Shown: positions 24,862 to 33,521, counted from the stretch's first letter. The stretch: 64,000 nucleotides of DNA from Paenibacillus sp. CF384 (GCF_900106745.1 NZ_FNNV01000018.1:109551-173550), one strand, 5' to 3'. Program-made: numbers and translations. Notes: generated by a model from the letters alone, not told the origin.

Positions 24862-25743
24862 ATGGAACAAATCATCGAGCGGAATAAAGGGTTCAATGAC
24901 GGTCAGCAGCGCAGCCGCTACATGTTCACGCTAGGTGAGTACGAGCTGCCGCTTTATGTAGATAGTATCGGAATCAATCCAGACCAAGAAGCCGTGGACC
25001 GGACAAAGGGCTATCCGTGCTTCCACTGGCTGCAAACAATAGAGGGCGAAGGCGAGTTTGAACTTAACGGAATCAAGTATTCGCTTCCGCCAGGCAACGG
25101 TTCCCTGCTATTTCCGGACGTCCCTCATTTCTATACAGCGAAGCCGGGCAAGAAGTGGGCGACCATGTATGTGACGTTCGGCGGAGTCTTGGCAGCTTCG
25201 ATGTTGGCTTCCCTCGGCATCCGGCAAACGGAATGGCTGAATTGGAACGAAGACGCGCCAATTACCTCGCAGTTGGAGAGCATGATTAAACAAGCGCAGC
25301 ATGATGAGGACAGGACAGGTCTGAATGCTTCCGCGCAGCTGTACCGGTTTCTTACGATGATCAAAATTTACGGGCAGAAGGGCGGACGTTCCTCCGTATT
25401 CCAGCATCTGGAGAAGCTGGACCCGCTTCTGCATTGGCTGGATTTCCATTACGGAGATCCGGATATCAGCCTGACCGACATGGCGGAGCAGCTTGGCATT
25501 AGCTCCCGTTATTTAAATTCACTATTCCGGCAGGCGTTCGGCATTACGGCCTATGCTTACTTAATTCGACTGCGGATGATTAAATCCAAGGAAATGATGA
25601 GCCTTGGCGACAAAAGGTCGATTAAAGAGATTGCGCAACTATCCGGCTACCGCGATCCCAGCCATTTCATTGCCGCATTCGGCAAAGCGGAAGGGATTAC
25701 CCCGGAGCAGTTTCGTAAGCTGCACGGCTTAACGACGACCTGA
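24862..25743 (+). CDS. AraC-family regulator with N-terminal cupin domain
   Basis: A 293-residue regulator; the start has a weak ribosome-binding site (AGGAT). The N-terminal AraC-binding domain (about residues 20-130, FELNGIKYSLPPGNGSLLF) should sense a sugar. The C-terminal double helix-turn-helix spans about 195-290 (GYRDPSHFIAAFGKAEGITP). It faces the GH42 gene divergently, so beta-galactoside induction is the simplest model. The HNH gene follows after 18 bases and may be co-transcribed. Confidence 0.9.
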   Translation: MEQIIERNKGFNDGQQRSRYMFTLGEYELPLYVDSIGINPDQEAVDRTKGYPCFHWLQTIEGEGEFELNGIKYSLPPGNGSLLFPDVPHFYTAKPGKKWATMYVTFGGVLAASMLASLGIRQTEWLNWNEDAPITSQLESMIKQAQHDEDRTGLNASAQLYRFLTMIKIYGQKGGRSSVFQHLEKLDPLLHWLDFHYGDPDISLTDMAEQLGISSRYLNSLFRQAFGITAYAYLIRLRMIKSKEMMSLGDKRSIKEIAQLSGYRDPSHFIAAFGKAEGITPEQFRKLHGLTTT

Positions 25744-25761
25744 TAAGGAAACGGAGCGGAA

Positions 25762-26730
25762 GTGATTGCGATGGAGATGAAGCCATGCACGGCATGCAGA
25801 ATAGAGAAGCCGCTTACAGCATTCACGAAACGCGCGGGAAGCAGCGGCAGGCGCGGGATTTGCCGAACATGTCTGCGCAAGAGGAAGCGGCAGACAGCGC
25901 CGGGAGATGCGGCGTTTGACAGCGTGGAAGAGGCTGTCCGGTTTCTGGAATATGAACAAGAACATGAGGATGAGCACGGCGAGGAGCATGAGTTCGTAAC
26001 GGATGCTGATGCCGAGAATGAAACTCCTGCCAAGCCGGTAAGGAAGCGGAAGCGTCGCCGCAAGAAGCGCAGTGTGGGGTCCAAGCTGATCGCCCCTGTC
26101 CATGATGGACAGGCTGCCTCCGTAGCGACAGCCAGTGACTGTGAGCAGAAGGATGCAGCTGCTGTACAAAGACAATCATCCGCAATGGCTACCGCGGACG
26201 AAGCAGCGCCAGTACCTGCAGCGAAGCGGAAGCGCAAACGCCGCCACAAACGATCGAAAGCCGCGAAGATCAAAAGCTTAAAAGCGGAAATCAGCGCAGT
26301 TGAACAGGTTGCAGTTCGCCCGCCGAATCGGAACATAAATCCAATCAAAGGCGCTTTTACATACAAAACTTCGCTCCTTAACGATCGTGGCCGCGGACAT
26401 ATTCGGCTGCGCGGTCACCGCGAAACAGGGAAACGCTGGTCGACCGATATTCCGACGGAGATGGCTGTGCGAATGGTGGAGGAAGGTGCTGCGGGCATTA
26501 TCAATCCGGGCTTGATCCACAAGCTCTATACGAAGACGGATTTCCGGCTGCTGGTGCTGCAACGAGACGACTATATTTGCAAGTATTGCGGCCGTTACGG
26601 GGACACGATTGACCATGTGCTGCCGAAGTCAAAAGGAGGACTTTCGTCTCCCGCCAATTGCGTCTGCGCATGCGCCGCCTGCAACCTGAAGAAGGCGGAC
26701 AAATTGGACTTCGTATTCGATGATTTTTAG
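25762..26730 (+). CDS. HNH endonuclease-like protein with N-terminal zinc finger and basic linker
   Basis: A 322-residue protein in three parts. Residues 9-37 have two CxxC pairs (Cys9, Cys12, Cys34, Cys37), a probable four-cysteine zinc finger. Residues about 50-190 are low-complexity, alternating acidic runs and Lys/Arg clusters (RKRKRRRKKR, KRKRKRRHKR). Residues about 270-320 hold an HNH domain with zinc-type cysteine pairs (CKYCGRYGDTIDHVLPKSKG, then CACAACNLKK); a segment at about 200-265 connects to it. The GTG at 25762 or ATG at 25771 could start it. Targets are unknown. It has no methylase, toxin or phage partner here. Confidence 0.78.
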   Translation: MIAMEMKPCTACRIEKPLTAFTKRAGSSGRRGICRTCLRKRKRQTAPGDAAFDSVEEAVRFLEYEQEHEDEHGEEHEFVTDADAENETPAKPVRKRKRRRKKRSVGSKLIAPVHDGQAASVATASDCEQKDAAAVQRQSSAMATADEAAPVPAAKRKRKRRHKRSKAAKIKSLKAEISAVEQVAVRPPNRNINPIKGAFTYKTSLLNDRGRGHIRLRGHRETGKRWSTDIPTEMAVRMVEEGAAGIINPGLIHKLYTKTDFRLLVLQRDDYICKYCGRYGDTIDHVLPKSKGGLSSPANCVCACAACNLKKADKLDFVFDDF

Positions 26731-26845
26731 CATCCAATCGGATCGTTTCCATATTTTATGAGGTGTTTTTGCCATTTCCTCGTGTTAACATGGGTGGCGT
26801 CGAAAGGTCGGCACACACGATAACCATAACAAGGAGGAAATATTC

Positions 26846-27547
26846 ATGAAGATGCAACCATTTCGTATAGGTGTAGCTAGCGTACTCGCAGCCGGTATGA
26901 TCGTAGCCGGAGGAGGAGCAGCCCTGCAGAAGGCAGAAGCAGCCACAGTGAACAGTTCCGTCTCGTATAAGGTTACGAACAGCGACACGATGTACAAAAT
27001 CGCCACGAAATACGGGGTCAGCCTCAGCAAGCTGATTGCTGCGAATCCCAACATTGCGAACCCGAATATCATTTGGGCTGGCATGACGATTAAAGTCCCG
27101 GTAACGACAGGTTCCTCGAACAGCGGATCGTCAAACAATGGATCTTCGAACACCAACACAGGAACCAGCACAACAGATAAGAGCACGTTCGCCGCTCAAG
27201 TCGTCACTTTGGTAAACAAGGAACGTGCCAATGCAGGTCTGGGCACATTGAAATCCGATACGCTCTTGACGAAAGTCGCTTTGGACAAGGCGAAGGATAT
27301 GTATACGAACAACTACTTTGATCATAATTCGCCCACATACGGTTCGCCGTTTGATATGATGCGTGCTTATGGCGTTTCTTACTCTTATGCGGGTGAGAAT
27401 ATCGCGAAGGGTCAGCGTACGCCGGCAGAAGTCATGCAGGCATGGATGAACAGCCCGGGCCACAAAGCGAACATCCTCAGCAAAAACTTTAATAAAATCG
27501 GCGTTGCTTATTATAACGGCGAGTGGGTACAAGAGTTTACGTCCTAA
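26846..27547 (+). CDS. Secreted LysM-CAP protein
   Basis: A 233-residue protein with an N-terminal signal peptide (about residues 1-32, ending AEAAT), a LysM peptidoglycan-binding domain at about 35-82 (YKVTNSDTMYKIATKYGVS), a Ser/Asn/Thr linker and a CAP domain at about 112-232. The motif YFDHNSPTYGSPFDMM is shared with the other CAP protein. AAGGAGG precedes the ATG. It should bind the cell wall. It ends at a strong terminator before the TetR gene. Confidence 0.93.
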   Translation: MKMQPFRIGVASVLAAGMIVAGGGAALQKAEAATVNSSVSYKVTNSDTMYKIATKYGVSLSKLIAANPNIANPNIIWAGMTIKVPVTTGSSNSGSSNNGSSNTNTGTSTTDKSTFAAQVVTLVNKERANAGLGTLKSDTLLTKVALDKAKDMYTNNYFDHNSPTYGSPFDMMRAYGVSYSYAGENIAKGQRTPAEVMQAWMNSPGHKANILSKNFNKIGVAYYNGEWVQEFTS

Positions 27548-27565
27548 TTATAGATTCAATTAGTT

Positions 27566-27596
27566 AAGAGCGGCCGCACAGTGGCCGCTCTTTTTT
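27566..27596 (+). terminator. Terminator after the LysM-CAP gene
   Basis: AAGAGCGGCC pairs with GGCCGCTCTT, with a short loop and TTTTTT. Confidence 0.9.
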
Positions 27597-27607
27597 GCGT
27601 GAAAAAG

Positions 27608-27636
27608 TTGACGTTATTATAACCATCGGTTATTCT
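27608..27636 (+). promoter_or_regulatory. Promoter of the TetR gene
   Basis: TTGACG (27608-27613) and TATTCT (27631-27636) are separated by 17 bases, a good sigma-A arrangement. The operator-like palindrome lies over the spacer and -10. Confidence 0.65.
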
Positions 27637-27650
27637 GTGACCAATGGTTA
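27620..27650. promoter_or_regulatory. Operator-like palindrome for the TetR repressor
   Basis: TAACCATCGG (27620-27629) and CCAATGGTTA (27641-27650) are inverted with one mismatch, around an 11-base centre. The left arm itself contains ATAACC-ATC-GGTTAT. It covers the promoter, as expected for a self-repressing TetR. Confidence 0.55.
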
Positions 27651-27681
27651 TCAAACGAACGAAATACGAGGTGCCAGTCCT

Positions 27682-28308
27682 ATGACTACAAGAAGACAAC
27701 AATTAACGGAAGAGATGAAAGCCGCGATTCGGTCGGCAGCGGCAGCGTTGTTCGCGGAGAAGGGGTATTCTGCCGTAACGATGCGTGAAATTGCCAAAGC
27801 AGCAGGCTGCTCCCATACCGCCATTTATTTATATTTCCGAAATAAAGAAGAACTGCTTCAGCAGATTGCGATTCCTTCGCTGCTCACGCTCGAACAGAAG
27901 CTGCTGGACGAAATCAGCAAGCCGGACACGGCGGCTCGGGATAAGCTGCTCGCCGTATGCAGCGAATATGTCCTCTTCAGCCTGACGAGCGGCAGTCTGC
28001 AGACCGTCCTGTTCATGTCCGCCTCGGTGCGAGTGGATGAACTGCAGCCGGAACTCGAGGTCAACGTCATTCGCAACCGATTGTTCGCTCACATTATGAA
28101 GGTGTTGCATACTGCCGTCTCTGAAAGGTCAGAGGAAGTGACGCAAGAGGCGGCATTGAATAATGGCCGGATCTTATTTTACTACCTGCAAGGCTTCATC
28201 AGCACCTACAGCAACCACTCGGAACCGACGGATGAACTGCTCGCGCGGACGTTGCCGATTTTCAAGCAAGGCATACATACGCTGATTCGCGGCATGCATT
28301 CACATTAA
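27682..28308 (+). CDS. TetR/AcrR-family transcriptional repressor
   Basis: A 208-residue regulator. The N-terminal helix-turn-helix spans about residues 15-62 (AAAALFAEKGYSAVTMREIA, then YFRNKEELL). The rest is the ligand-binding and dimer domain. The in-frame start at 27595 is rejected because the ATG at 27682 has GAGGTG eight bases upstream and the longer frame would run through the promoter. No efflux pump or enzyme gene adjoins it; the histidine kinase gene follows after 79 bases. The ligand and targets are unknown. Confidence 0.9.
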   Translation: MTTRRQQLTEEMKAAIRSAAAALFAEKGYSAVTMREIAKAAGCSHTAIYLYFRNKEELLQQIAIPSLLTLEQKLLDEISKPDTAARDKLLAVCSEYVLFSLTSGSLQTVLFMSASVRVDELQPELEVNVIRNRLFAHIMKVLHTAVSERSEEVTQEAALNNGRILFYYLQGFISTYSNHSEPTDELLARTLPIFKQGIHTLIRGMHSH

Positions 28309-28387
28309 AACTTTCTCACTGAGCAGGGTTTGTAAGAATTAGAGGCGAAATCCTTAGGAATACTTCATCACCCGGAGGGTATGAGAC

Positions 28388-29527
28388 ATGAGGCGTAAAG
28401 CCGTATATTGTAACAAGCCGCTTGCAGTGAATGTGAAGAGGAAGCTGGGTAAAGGGAATCATGGCGTGGACGATGTCGATGCCAGGTCTGATATGCACAA
28501 TTATCAACGATTGATTAAATATTTGCCGGAGCCGATTTTTGTACATGACGGGAACGAAATCCTGTTCGCCAATCAAGCAGGTCTTAAACTGTTGAATATT
28601 ACGGACAGCGGAATCTTTGCAGGCGAGAAGGCCTTTCGTTACATACATCCGGATTATTGGGAGCGATCCGCGGAACGAGTTCAAGCGATTATGCAGACGG
28701 ACGAGCCCAATGAATTTCTAGATTGCAAGGTGATTGCCGAAGGCGGGGAGATCATCGATGTCGAGGTATCGAGCACGCGAATTCGCAATTACTTGAATAA
28801 AGGCACTGTTGTGCAAAGCGTGTTTCGCGATATGCGCGAGAGGAAGAAGGAAGAGGAAGCGCTGATTCAATCGGAGAAGCTGTCTGTGGCCGGCCAAATG
28901 GCCGCAGGAATCGCTCATGAAATTCGCAACCCCCTGACTTCGCTGATCGGCTTCTCTAAGTTTCTGAAGACGAAGATTGATCAATATCATGAGTATTTCG
29001 ATATTATGCTTGTCGAATTAGACCGAATCAATTCGATCGTGCAGGAATTTATGGCGCTTGCCAAGCCGCAGGCCAATCAGTTCCGTAAGCATGACTTGGT
29101 CAAAATCATTCAAAATGTATTGACGCTGCTTGAGACGCAGGCCATTCTGCGCGATGTGCAGATCGTCTCGCATGCGGATGCCACGTCAGCGGAGCTGCTT
29201 TGCGACGAGAATCAGCTGAAGCAGGTATTCGTCAATGTGCTCAAGAATGCGATAGAGGCCATGCCGAGCGGAGGCGTAATCACGATTGACATGACGCTGC
29301 ACCAGCAGAGCGAATTGATCGTCGAGATCATCGACCAAGGTGTTGGTATACCACAGGATCAGCTGCCCAAACTAGGCGGTCCGTTCTTCACGACGAAGGA
29401 CAGCGGGACAGGTCTTGGACTGATGATTTGTTATCGCATTATCGAAGGTCATCGAGGTCGAATGGACATTACGAGCATCCCCGAGAAAGGGACGACGGTG
29501 AGCATTTTTCTTCCGCGAAATGTCTAA
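28388..29527 (+). CDS. Soluble PAS-sensor histidine kinase, sporulation-kinase-like
   Basis: A 379-residue kinase with no membrane segment. A PAS domain spans about residues 35-150. The phospho-acceptor is His177 in AHEIRNPLTSLIGF; the ATP lid carries Asn287 in the N-box, Asp317 in DQGVGIP and the GTGLGL motif at about 340. This layout matches sporulation kinases of Bacillus such as KinA and KinE, which feed Spo0A, and no response-regulator gene is adjacent. GGAGGG lies eight bases before the ATG. The role in sporulation is inference. Confidence 0.9.
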   Translation: MRRKAVYCNKPLAVNVKRKLGKGNHGVDDVDARSDMHNYQRLIKYLPEPIFVHDGNEILFANQAGLKLLNITDSGIFAGEKAFRYIHPDYWERSAERVQAIMQTDEPNEFLDCKVIAEGGEIIDVEVSSTRIRNYLNKGTVVQSVFRDMRERKKEEEALIQSEKLSVAGQMAAGIAHEIRNPLTSLIGFSKFLKTKIDQYHEYFDIMLVELDRINSIVQEFMALAKPQANQFRKHDLVKIIQNVLTLLETQAILRDVQIVSHADATSAELLCDENQLKQVFVNVLKNAIEAMPSGGVITIDMTLHQQSELIVEIIDQGVGIPQDQLPKLGGPFFTTKDSGTGLGLMICYRIIEGHRGRMDITSIPEKGTTVSIFLPRNV

Positions 29528-29599
29528 AAAAAGGTATTTTCGCGCGATGTCCCTGTATTTACCGGTAGGATTTGCTTTGCTGGATATGGTATTCTATTA

Positions 29600-29790
29600 C
29601 GCGAGCCGAAACGTAACGTACGGGGGATCTTTTAGGGAGTGGCATAACTGCCCTCCGGCCTGCATTTCTCATAAGGGAATGCAGCGCTGAACGCGCATAT
29701 GGCGCTGGGGTGAATCGCTTATTTCACGAAGCGTAGGGTTGAACTCCTCAATCCGAATCCGACAACTAACCTCGCAGGCCGCATGCGATA
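29600..29790 (+). ncRNA. c-di-AMP riboswitch (ydaO-yuaA type)
   Basis: The leader before the LysM-3D gene carries landmark blocks of this class: GAGCCGAAACG and ACGGGGGATC at the 5' side, GGGGTGAATCGC in the middle, and CGAATCCGACAACTAACCTCG at the 3' side, the most diagnostic stretch. The class binds cyclic di-AMP and normally turns off cell-wall or osmolyte genes. The ends are approximate because I matched motifs, not a covariance model. Confidence 0.88.
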
Positions 29791-29835
29791 AGGAAGTTTA
29801 TGACATAGCTTGTATGGCTGTGTGTCCTTTATCGC
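29785..29835 (+). promoter_or_regulatory. Hairpin after the riboswitch
   Basis: GCGATAAGGA pairs with TCCTTTATCGC (one bulge), and an inner stem ACATAGC/GCTGTGT closes the loop. No T-run follows, so it does not look like a standard terminator; it could be part of the switch's expression platform or an mRNA-stability element. Confidence 0.55.
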
Positions 29836-29906
29836 GATGACGGAATAAATCCGCACAAGCACGACGTGGATGATAGCCGTAAATCAAAAGGAGGCAATAC
29901 AACTTG

Positions 29907-30677
29907 ATGAAACATCTTTGGAAGAAAAGCGCGGTCATTGCAGCGCTCAGCTTTGCTGTTCTTACACACTCGGCAAACGCGGCATCGACGTACAGCGCCA
30001 AAGACGGCGACACCTTCTGGGAGCTTTCCAAGCAATTCGGCATTTCATTGGAGCAGATGTTGAAAGCTAATCCGATGATTGAACCTACCAACATCTACGC
30101 GGGGCTTAGCATCGTGATCCCGGCCTCGAGTGTTGTGAAGACGTCGACGAATGCGAAGACAGCGCCGAAGGCGGAAGCTAAGGCTGCGGCTAAAGCAGCA
30201 CCTAAGCCAGCAGCAAAGGCGGCTCCGAAAGCCAAAGCGAAGGCTGCGCCAAAAGCTGTGAAAACGGCATCTAAAGCAGCAGTAGGCAAGTCGATGAAAA
30301 TGACCTCGGTGGACAAAAAAGAAGAAATCATCACCATCGGCAACAGCAATTATAACTATTCGGAAGTTGTTCAAGCTAAAGCAAGTGCTTATACGGCCGC
30401 TGCTTCTGAGAACGGCTCATGGGGCGCTGTTGACTACTTCGGTAACCCGCTGAAGCTTGGCACTATTGCAGTTGACCCGAAGGTTATCCCGCTTGGCAGC
30501 AAGGTCTATGTTACCGGCTATGACCATGGTGGACTTCCGAGTGGCGGCATGATGGCCATTGCAGCAGATGCAGGCAGTGCCATTAAAGGCCAGCGTATTG
30601 ATATTTTTATACCGCAATCACAAGAGCAAGCCAGGACATTTGGCTTCCAATACGTGAAAGTATTCGTTCTGGAATAG
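29907..30677 (+). CDS. Secreted LysM-3D domain protein (YocH/resuscitation-type)
   Basis: A 256-residue envelope protein. A signal peptide spans about residues 1-28, LysM about 30-76 (YSAKDGDTFWELSKQFGIS), then an Ala/Lys/Pro-rich tract at about 85-135, then a 3D domain at about 150-255 with its three conserved Asp in the VDPKVIPLG, YDHGG and AADAGSAIKG region. 3D domains are thought to cut peptidoglycan, in YocH and resuscitation factors. AAAGGAGG precedes the ATG. Control by the c-di-AMP switch matches the known link of this messenger to cell-wall turnover. Confidence 0.9.
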   Translation: MKHLWKKSAVIAALSFAVLTHSANAASTYSAKDGDTFWELSKQFGISLEQMLKANPMIEPTNIYAGLSIVIPASSVVKTSTNAKTAPKAEAKAAAKAAPKPAAKAAPKAKAKAAPKAVKTASKAAVGKSMKMTSVDKKEEIITIGNSNYNYSEVVQAKASAYTAAASENGSWGAVDYFGNPLKLGTIAVDPKVIPLGSKVYVTGYDHGGLPSGGMMAIAADAGSAIKGQRIDIFIPQSQEQARTFGFQYVKVFVLE

Positions 30678-30690
30678 CATATAGAGACGC

Positions 30691-30724
30691 AAACGGCAGC
30701 CCGGTCGATGGGGCTGCCGTTTTG
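30691..30724. terminator. Bidirectional terminator after the LysM-3D gene
   Basis: AAACGGCAGCCC pairs with GGGCTGCCGTTT, followed by TG and TTCG; it lies between convergent genes. Confidence 0.8.
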
Positions 30725-30736
30725 TTCGTTTCCCGA

Positions 30737-31642
30737 TTACCTAGTCCGTGCACCGCGAGCTTCAGGTTTATTCAACAGCTCGGGCAGCGTGACGATCTGG
30801 TAGCCTTTGCTGCGGAGCAGCCGGATGAGCTTTGGCAGCGCCGCGACCGTGCCTGATAAATCTTGTCCTTCGCCGCCTCCGGCATGCTGCAATATGATCG
30901 AACCGGGCTGCAGCGTTCTCTTGATGTTGATGAGAATGCTGTTGCTGTCCAGGCCTTTCCAATCGACGGAATCCACATCCCAATTGACTACAATGTAACC
31001 ACGCCGCCGCAGCCAGTCGACTTGCTGCGGGGTTATCTCGCCGTAGGGAGGCCGTATAAATTTGGGACTGTATCCGGCTAGAGGACGCAGAATCCAATCG
31101 GTTTGCCAAATTTGCTGCTCGAAGGCATAGCGGGAGATGCGTGAGAACACCGCATGATCATACGAATGATTGCCGATGATATGGCCTTCCTTGCGCATGC
31201 GCCTTACAAGAGCAGGGTGTTTCGCTGCGCGGTTGCCGACGACAAAGAAGGTCGCTCTTACTTTATAGCGAGCCAGTATTTCCAGTACCTGAGGCGTGTA
31301 GCGCGGATCAGGCACGTCATCGAAGGTCAGCGCCACTCTTCTTGATCCTCGCGGTCCCCATACAACGAATGAACCGGGAAATTGCTGCTGCAGCTTTACC
31401 CATGACACGGCGCTTCGTTTCTTCCTGCGTTTCTGCTCGCTGTTGAAAGAAGGCTGGGCATGCTTGGCACCAGCATTGATCCCCTGTCCGTCTGTCGCTT
31501 GCCCAGGCTTTCTGACGCTGCCGGCTTGCGTCAAACCGTCCGATGAGGGCCGGGCATTGTCGGCATACGAAGAGGAGCTTAATAATGCGATCCAAGCAAT
31601 CAGCAGCACTAACACCCGCTTTGTTACAGGCATCCCGAACAT
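30737..31642 (-). CDS. Polysaccharide deacetylase (NodB family)
   Basis: A 301-residue secreted deacetylase acting on peptidoglycan or another N-acetylated sugar polymer. An N-terminal hydrophobic segment (about residues 5-23) is the signal. NodB motifs can be read: TFDD (motif 1), GNHSYDH (motif 2, metal histidines) and RPPYGE (motif 3). ATG 31642 has GGAGG nine bases upstream; the frame extends farther 5' but without one. It is convergent with the LysM-3D gene. Confidence 0.93.
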   Translation of the reverse strand: MFGMPVTKRVLVLLIAWIALLSSSSYADNARPSSDGLTQAGSVRKPGQATDGQGINAGAKHAQPSFNSEQKRRKKRSAVSWVKLQQQFPGSFVVWGPRGSRRVALTFDDVPDPRYTPQVLEILARYKVRATFFVVGNRAAKHPALVRRMRKEGHIIGNHSYDHAVFSRISRYAFEQQIWQTDWILRPLAGYSPKFIRPPYGEITPQQVDWLRRRGYIVVNWDVDSVDWKGLDSNSILINIKRTLQPGSIILQHAGGGEGQDLSGTVAALPKLIRLLRSKGYQIVTLPELLNKPEARGARTR

Positions 31643-31799
31643 GGTCTTCGTCCTCCGCTCCGTGCGATTATAGCCGTGAAGTAACCTTTCGCTCTCATTT
31701 TGCCCTGCCGTTCTTTGATCATGCATGAAAAGACCCTCTTTACACGGTTAGTCTCAAACACGTAACATGTAAGGGAATAAGTTGAAAAGGGGATAGAAC

Positions 31800-32759
31800 A
31801 TGCCAGCCATTGATATGCCGCTACATGAATTGAAAACGTATTCAGGAATCAATCCGAAACCTGCTGACTTCGATGCATACTGGGAACGTGCATTGACGGA
31901 AATGCGCCAGACTGATGCTGCCGTCGAACTTATTCCTAGTTCCTTCCAAACGCCGCAGGCGGAATGCTTCGATCTCTACTTTACCGGCGTCAAAGGTGCG
32001 CGTGTTCATGCGCAATATGCGCGTCCTCGGAACGCGCAAGCGCCACATCCTGCAGTTGTACAATTTCATGGTTATACCGGGCACTCCGGCGATTGGACGG
32101 AGCGTCTTGCTTATGTATCCCTTGGCTATTCTGTGTTCGCTATGGATTGCCGCGGCCAAGGCGGTAAGTCCGAAGACACCGGCAATGTGAAAGGCAATAC
32201 CCATCATGGCCATATCATCCGGGGTCTTGACGATGAGCCGGATCAGCTGCTGTTCCGTCACATCTTCCTCGACACCGCTCAATTGGCAGGCATCGCGCTG
32301 AATATGCCTGAAGTCGATTCAAGCAGAGTCTATGCTATGGGCGGCTCGCAAGGCGGCGCCTTGACGATTGCTTGCGCGGCGCTTGAGCCGAGAGTAGCCA
32401 AGCTCGCGCCTGTATTCCCGTTCCTCAGCGACTATAGACGCGTATGGGAAATGGATCTGGCGAAGGACGCCTACCATGAGCTGCGTACTTACTTCCGTCA
32501 TTTCGATCCGCAGCATGAGCGCGAAGATGAAATTTTCACGAAGCTGGGTTACATAGACATTCAGCATTTGGCCGACCGGATTCAAGGTGAGGTGCTGATG
32601 GGCGTAGGTTTAATGGATACGATCTGCCCGCCGTCCACACAGTTTGCAGCCTATAATAAGATTAACTCGACGAAACGCCTGGAAATTTTCCCGGATTTCG
32701 GTCACGAAGGATTACCGGGCTTGAATGATAAAATTATGCAGTTTTTCTTAGCAGAATAG
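31800..32759 (+). CDS. Acetyl xylan esterase (AXE1/cephalosporin-C deacetylase family)
   Basis: A 319-residue cytosolic alpha/beta hydrolase that removes acetyl groups from sugar oligomers. The nucleophile is Ser in GGSQGGALT near residue 182. The Asp lies in GLMDTICPP and the His in GHEGLPG. AAAGGGG precedes the ATG. The SGNH hydrolase gene follows after 13 bases in an operon, so two deacetylases act on the same sugar chains. Confidence 0.93.
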   Translation: MPAIDMPLHELKTYSGINPKPADFDAYWERALTEMRQTDAAVELIPSSFQTPQAECFDLYFTGVKGARVHAQYARPRNAQAPHPAVVQFHGYTGHSGDWTERLAYVSLGYSVFAMDCRGQGGKSEDTGNVKGNTHHGHIIRGLDDEPDQLLFRHIFLDTAQLAGIALNMPEVDSSRVYAMGGSQGGALTIACAALEPRVAKLAPVFPFLSDYRRVWEMDLAKDAYHELRTYFRHFDPQHEREDEIFTKLGYIDIQHLADRIQGEVLMGVGLMDTICPPSTQFAAYNKINSTKRLEIFPDFGHEGLPGLNDKIMQFFLAE

Positions 32760-32772
32760 GGAGGGAACGTTC

Positions 32773-33432
32773 ATGTTGCTGGAGGTCAAGGATAAGCTTG
32801 TTATGATTGGGGATTCAATCACGGATTGCGGCCGCGCTCGACCTGTAGGAGAAGGGTTGTTCGATGCCATTGGCAAAGGTTATGTGGGTCTTGTTGATGC
32901 TTTATTGACGGCAGCCTATCCGGAGCGCGGCATTCGCGTTGTCAACGTCGGAACGAGCGGCAATACCGTGCTTGATTTGAAGGCGCGCTGGCAAACGGAT
33001 GTGCTGGATCAGAAGCCGGATTGGCTCTCGATTATGATTGGCACCAACGATGTGTGGCGTCAATTCGATACGCCTTTGATTACAGAGTCGCATGTTTACC
33101 CGGAAGAGTACGCAGCAACACTGGAGGAACTCATCGTTCAGACCAGACCGAAGCTGAAAGGGCTTGTACTCATGACGCCGTTCTACCTTGAACCGAATCC
33201 AAACGATGCGATGAGAGCTCAGATGGATCGCTACGGCGCAATCGTTCGTGATCTGGCAGCTAAGCATGATGCGCTGTTTGTGGATACGCAGGCTGCCTTC
33301 AACCGGGTTATGGAGCATATCTACCCGGCGACGATCGCATGGGATCGCGTTCATCCCAGTCAAGCCGGTCATGCGGTACTCGCGAGAGCCTTCCTGCAAG
33401 CGGTCGGATTCGATTATTCACAAGGGCTATAA
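32773..33432 (+). CDS. SGNH/GDSL hydrolase
   Basis: A 219-residue esterase. The four SGNH blocks are present: GDSITDCGR (Ser near residue 13), GTSGNTV, GTNDVW and DRVHPSQAGH near the C-terminus. It has no signal peptide, so it acts in the cytosol. GGGAGGG precedes the ATG. Together with the AXE1 esterase it probably removes acetyl esters from imported xylan-type or similar oligosaccharides; relatives in the family also include thioesterases. Confidence 0.92.
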   Translation: MLLEVKDKLVMIGDSITDCGRARPVGEGLFDAIGKGYVGLVDALLTAAYPERGIRVVNVGTSGNTVLDLKARWQTDVLDQKPDWLSIMIGTNDVWRQFDTPLITESHVYPEEYAATLEELIVQTRPKLKGLVLMTPFYLEPNPNDAMRAQMDRYGAIVRDLAAKHDALFVDTQAAFNRVMEHIYPATIAWDRVHPSQAGHAVLARAFLQAVGFDYSQGL

Positions 33433-33458
33433 GTTCATTTGATTCAGCCGATACAACA

Positions 33459-33506
33459 GAAGACCTCCCGATCAACCAGCGAAGGCTGGAGCGGGAGGTC
33501 TTCTTT
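33459..33506. terminator. Bidirectional terminator between the SGNH and chemotaxis genes
   Basis: GAAGACCTCCCG pairs with CGGGAGGTCTTC, followed by TTT; it lies between convergent genes. Confidence 0.85.
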
Positions 33507-33521
33507 CATGGTGGTATGTAG

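Noticed and set aside
29785..29835. Terminator of the c-di-AMP riboswitch
   Set aside because: No T-run follows the stem, so I list it only as a hairpin of unknown role.
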